Assembly (NCBI GenBank): GCA_905479595.1
Contig: CAJQND010000312.1
Coordinates: 1 to 7,362, forward strand
From: an uncultured Hyphomicrobiales bacterium
Lineage (GTDB): Bacteria; Pseudomonadota; Alphaproteobacteria; Rhizobiales; CAJQND01
Direction of reading: 5' to 3'
DNA length: 7,362 bases
This document shows, in pieces, positions 6,165 to 7,362 of the stretch. How positions within the stretch are numbered: position 1 is the stretch's first letter; each line of letters begins with the position of its first letter. Position numbers and translations under genes: made by a program. The notes under the pieces are model-generated. The model saw nothing but the letters and a program-made list of their open reading frames with translations, made no database searches and was not told the origin of the DNA.

Positions 6165-6913
6165 TCCCAGCGCTTGAAACCCGAGACCTTTCCAAGCATT
6201 TCGGCGCACTCTACGTCACCCAGGATGTGTCTTTACGCCTTGAACCAGGCGCGCGCCACGCGCTAATCGGGCCAAATGGCGCGGGTAAAACCACCTTGAT
6301 CAACTTGATTTCCGGGGCATTAAGCGCAAATCGCGGGTCGGTGCTGCTCGGCGGCGATGATATAACTGCACAAAGCCAGGCAGGCCGGGTTAAGCGCGGC
6401 CTTGCGCGCACGTTTCAGATCAACCAGCTCTTTCGTGACCTGACGGTTGTCGAAAACGTTACCATGCCCATCTTAGAACGCTCTGGCATTGGTCGTAATA
6501 TCTGGCGACGCGCCAGCACATTCAGCCACGTTCTGGACGAAGCTATGGCGCTGCTGAGCCAATTGCACCTTCATGGCGATGCCCTAACTCCTGTGCGTGA
6601 GCTGCCCTATGGCCGTCAGCGCCTGGTGGAAATTGCAATAACCCTTGGGTTGAAGCCATCGGTGCTTTTGCTTGACGAACCTGCTGCCGGGGTACCTTCA
6701 GCAGAAAGCCACATCATTCTTGATGTCATTGCCGCTTTGCCCGAGGACATCGCCATCTTGATTATCGAGCATGATATGGAGATCGTTTTTCAGTTCGCCA
6801 AATCAATTTCGGTGTTAGTCGCTGGCAATGTTCTTGTCGAAGGAACGCCAGAAGAAATTGCCGAAAACCAAGAAGTGCGCGCGGTTTATCTGGGAGTAGA
6901 GGCAGATGGCTAA
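6161..6913 (+). CDS. livG: Liv-type ABC importer ATP-binding protein, LivG family
   Basis: This 250-residue cytoplasmic ATPase has all nucleotide-binding motifs in order: Walker A GPNGAGKTT at 37-45, Q-loop glutamine Q86 in ARTFQ, signature LPYGRQ at 148-153, Walker B VLLLDEP ending at D172-E173-P174, a D-loop replaced by AAGVPSAE, and the switch histidine H204 in IIEHDM. The LPYG form of the signature, with Pro in place of the usual Ser, is known among LivG-like proteins, so it is not read as a defect. LivG dimerises with LivF, hydrolyses ATP and drives the LivHM permease. The C-terminal VEGTPEEIAENQEVRAVYLG is the usual LivG ending. The start at 6161 is chosen over GTG 6137 because of the Shine-Dalgarno and the ATGA junction. 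The end overlaps livF by 8 nt. Confidence 0.94.
   Translation: MIPALETRDLSKHFGALYVTQDVSLRLEPGARHALIGPNGAGKTTLINLISGALSANRGSVLLGGDDITAQSQAGRVKRGLARTFQINQLFRDLTVVENVTMPILERSGIGRNIWRRASTFSHVLDEAMALLSQLHLHGDALTPVRELPYGRQRLVEIAITLGLKPSVLLLDEPAAGVPSAESHIILDVIAALPEDIAILIIEHDMEIVFQFAKSISVLVAGNVLVEGTPEEIAENQEVRAVYLGVEADG
6892..6896 (+). promoter_or_regulatory. Shine-Dalgarno for livF inside livG
   Basis: GGGAG lies 9 nt before the ATG at 6906, within the last codons of livG. It supports the livF start in a frame where the following ATGGCTAA is shared with the livG stop. Confidence 0.65.
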
Positions 6914-7362
6914 AATTCCCGCGCTTCAAATAGAAAACCTCATCGCAGGGTATGGCGAGACCGTGGTGCTGGAAGACATCAACTTGAAAATTGCCGATGG
7001 TTCCAGCCTGTCTATTCTAGGACGCAATGGTGTAGGCAAGTCGACCTTGCTGGAAACGATAATGGGCCACACAAATTTGCATGCGGGCACAATCAGCTTA
7101 CAGGGCAAATCCATCGAAACTGCGCCAGTGCATTTGCGCGTAGCGGACGGCCTCGGCTATGTGCCTCAGGAGAGAGAAATCTTTCCATCGCTTACCGTTG
7201 GCGAAAACCTCGAGGTAGCAGCACGCAGCGGTGCCTGGGACAAAAACTGGGTCTACGATTTTTTCCCTCAATTGGCCGAACGCAGAGCCAATCGCGGGAA
7301 CCAGCTTTCTGGCGGCGAGCAACAAATGCTGGCCATTGGCCGGGCTCTGATGGGCAACCCAA
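6906..7362 (+). CDS. livF: Liv-type ABC importer ATP-binding protein, LivF family (3' end outside window)
   Basis: The frame opens at ATG 6906 and stays open for 152 codons to the window edge. Visible motifs are an aromatic A-loop tyrosine Y16, Walker A GRNGVGKST at 39-47, Q-loop Q88 in GYVPQEREIFPSLTVGENL (a segment highly typical of LivF), and signature LSGGEQQMLAIGRAL starting at L134. Walker B, D-loop and switch histidine lie beyond the window; family members are about 235 residues, so roughly 80 are missing. It is the partner ATPase of LivG. Translation is probably coupled to livG through the 8-nt overlap ATGGCTAA, with its own GGGAG Shine-Dalgarno. Whether more catabolic genes follow cannot be seen. 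Confidence 0.93.
   Translation, partial: MAKIPALQIENLIAGYGETVVLEDINLKIADGSSLSILGRNGVGKSTLLETIMGHTNLHAGTISLQGKSIETAPVHLRVADGLGYVPQEREIFPSLTVGENLEVAARSGAWDKNWVYDFFPQLAERRANRGNQLSGGEQQMLAIGRALMGNP

Noticed and set aside
6599..6616. Possible defective ABC signature (LPYGRQ) in LivG
   Set aside because: Pro at this position is a recognised variant among LivG-like ATPases, and all other motifs are intact.

Overview
The window holds two head-to-tail gene blocks, all on the + strand, and looks like part of a catabolic island for an aromatic or related organic acid. Balanced base composition, tightly overlapping genes and the style of the transporter proteins suggest a Gram-negative proteobacterium, most likely an alphaproteobacterium. 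That placement is inference from protein character, not from a marker gene.

Block 1 (1-2901) is a translationally coupled catabolic and regulatory unit. It contains the 3' part of a fumarylacetoacetate-hydrolase-fold enzyme (1-506, start lies upstream), an IclR-family regulator (506-1294) and a class A FAD-dependent aromatic monooxygenase resembling MhpA (1291-2901). The genes overlap by 1 nt (TGATG) and 4 nt (ATGA). The likely logic is ring hydroxylation by the monooxygenase, then ring cleavage by an enzyme not seen here, then hydrolysis or hydration of the ring-cleavage product by the FAH-fold enzyme, with the IclR protein sensing a pathway compound.

A 137-bp gap (2902-3038) has no convincing terminator. 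It carries a candidate -10 box, an imperfect direct repeat, a short inverted repeat and a strong Shine-Dalgarno sequence.

Block 2 (3039-7362) is a five-gene ABC importer of the branched-chain amino acid/amide type (HAAT, Liv-like): periplasmic binding protein, LivH- and LivM-type permeases, LivG-type ATPase and a LivF-type ATPase cut off by the window end. Given its neighbours it probably imports the aromatic or organic acid substrate rather than leucine. The four membrane and ATPase genes overlap one another by 4, 4 and 8 nt.

The most interesting point is the binding protein/permease junction (4239-4281). A perfect 10-bp hairpin followed by six T residues forms a textbook intrinsic terminator that abuts the livH ATG. 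livH has no Shine-Dalgarno sequence in the normal position. An orphan GGAG lies just upstream of the hairpin, and folding the hairpin would leave it 8 nt from the ATG. One element may therefore both attenuate transcription and assemble the ribosome binding site in read-through transcripts. No RNA genes, mobile elements or CRISPR arrays were seen.
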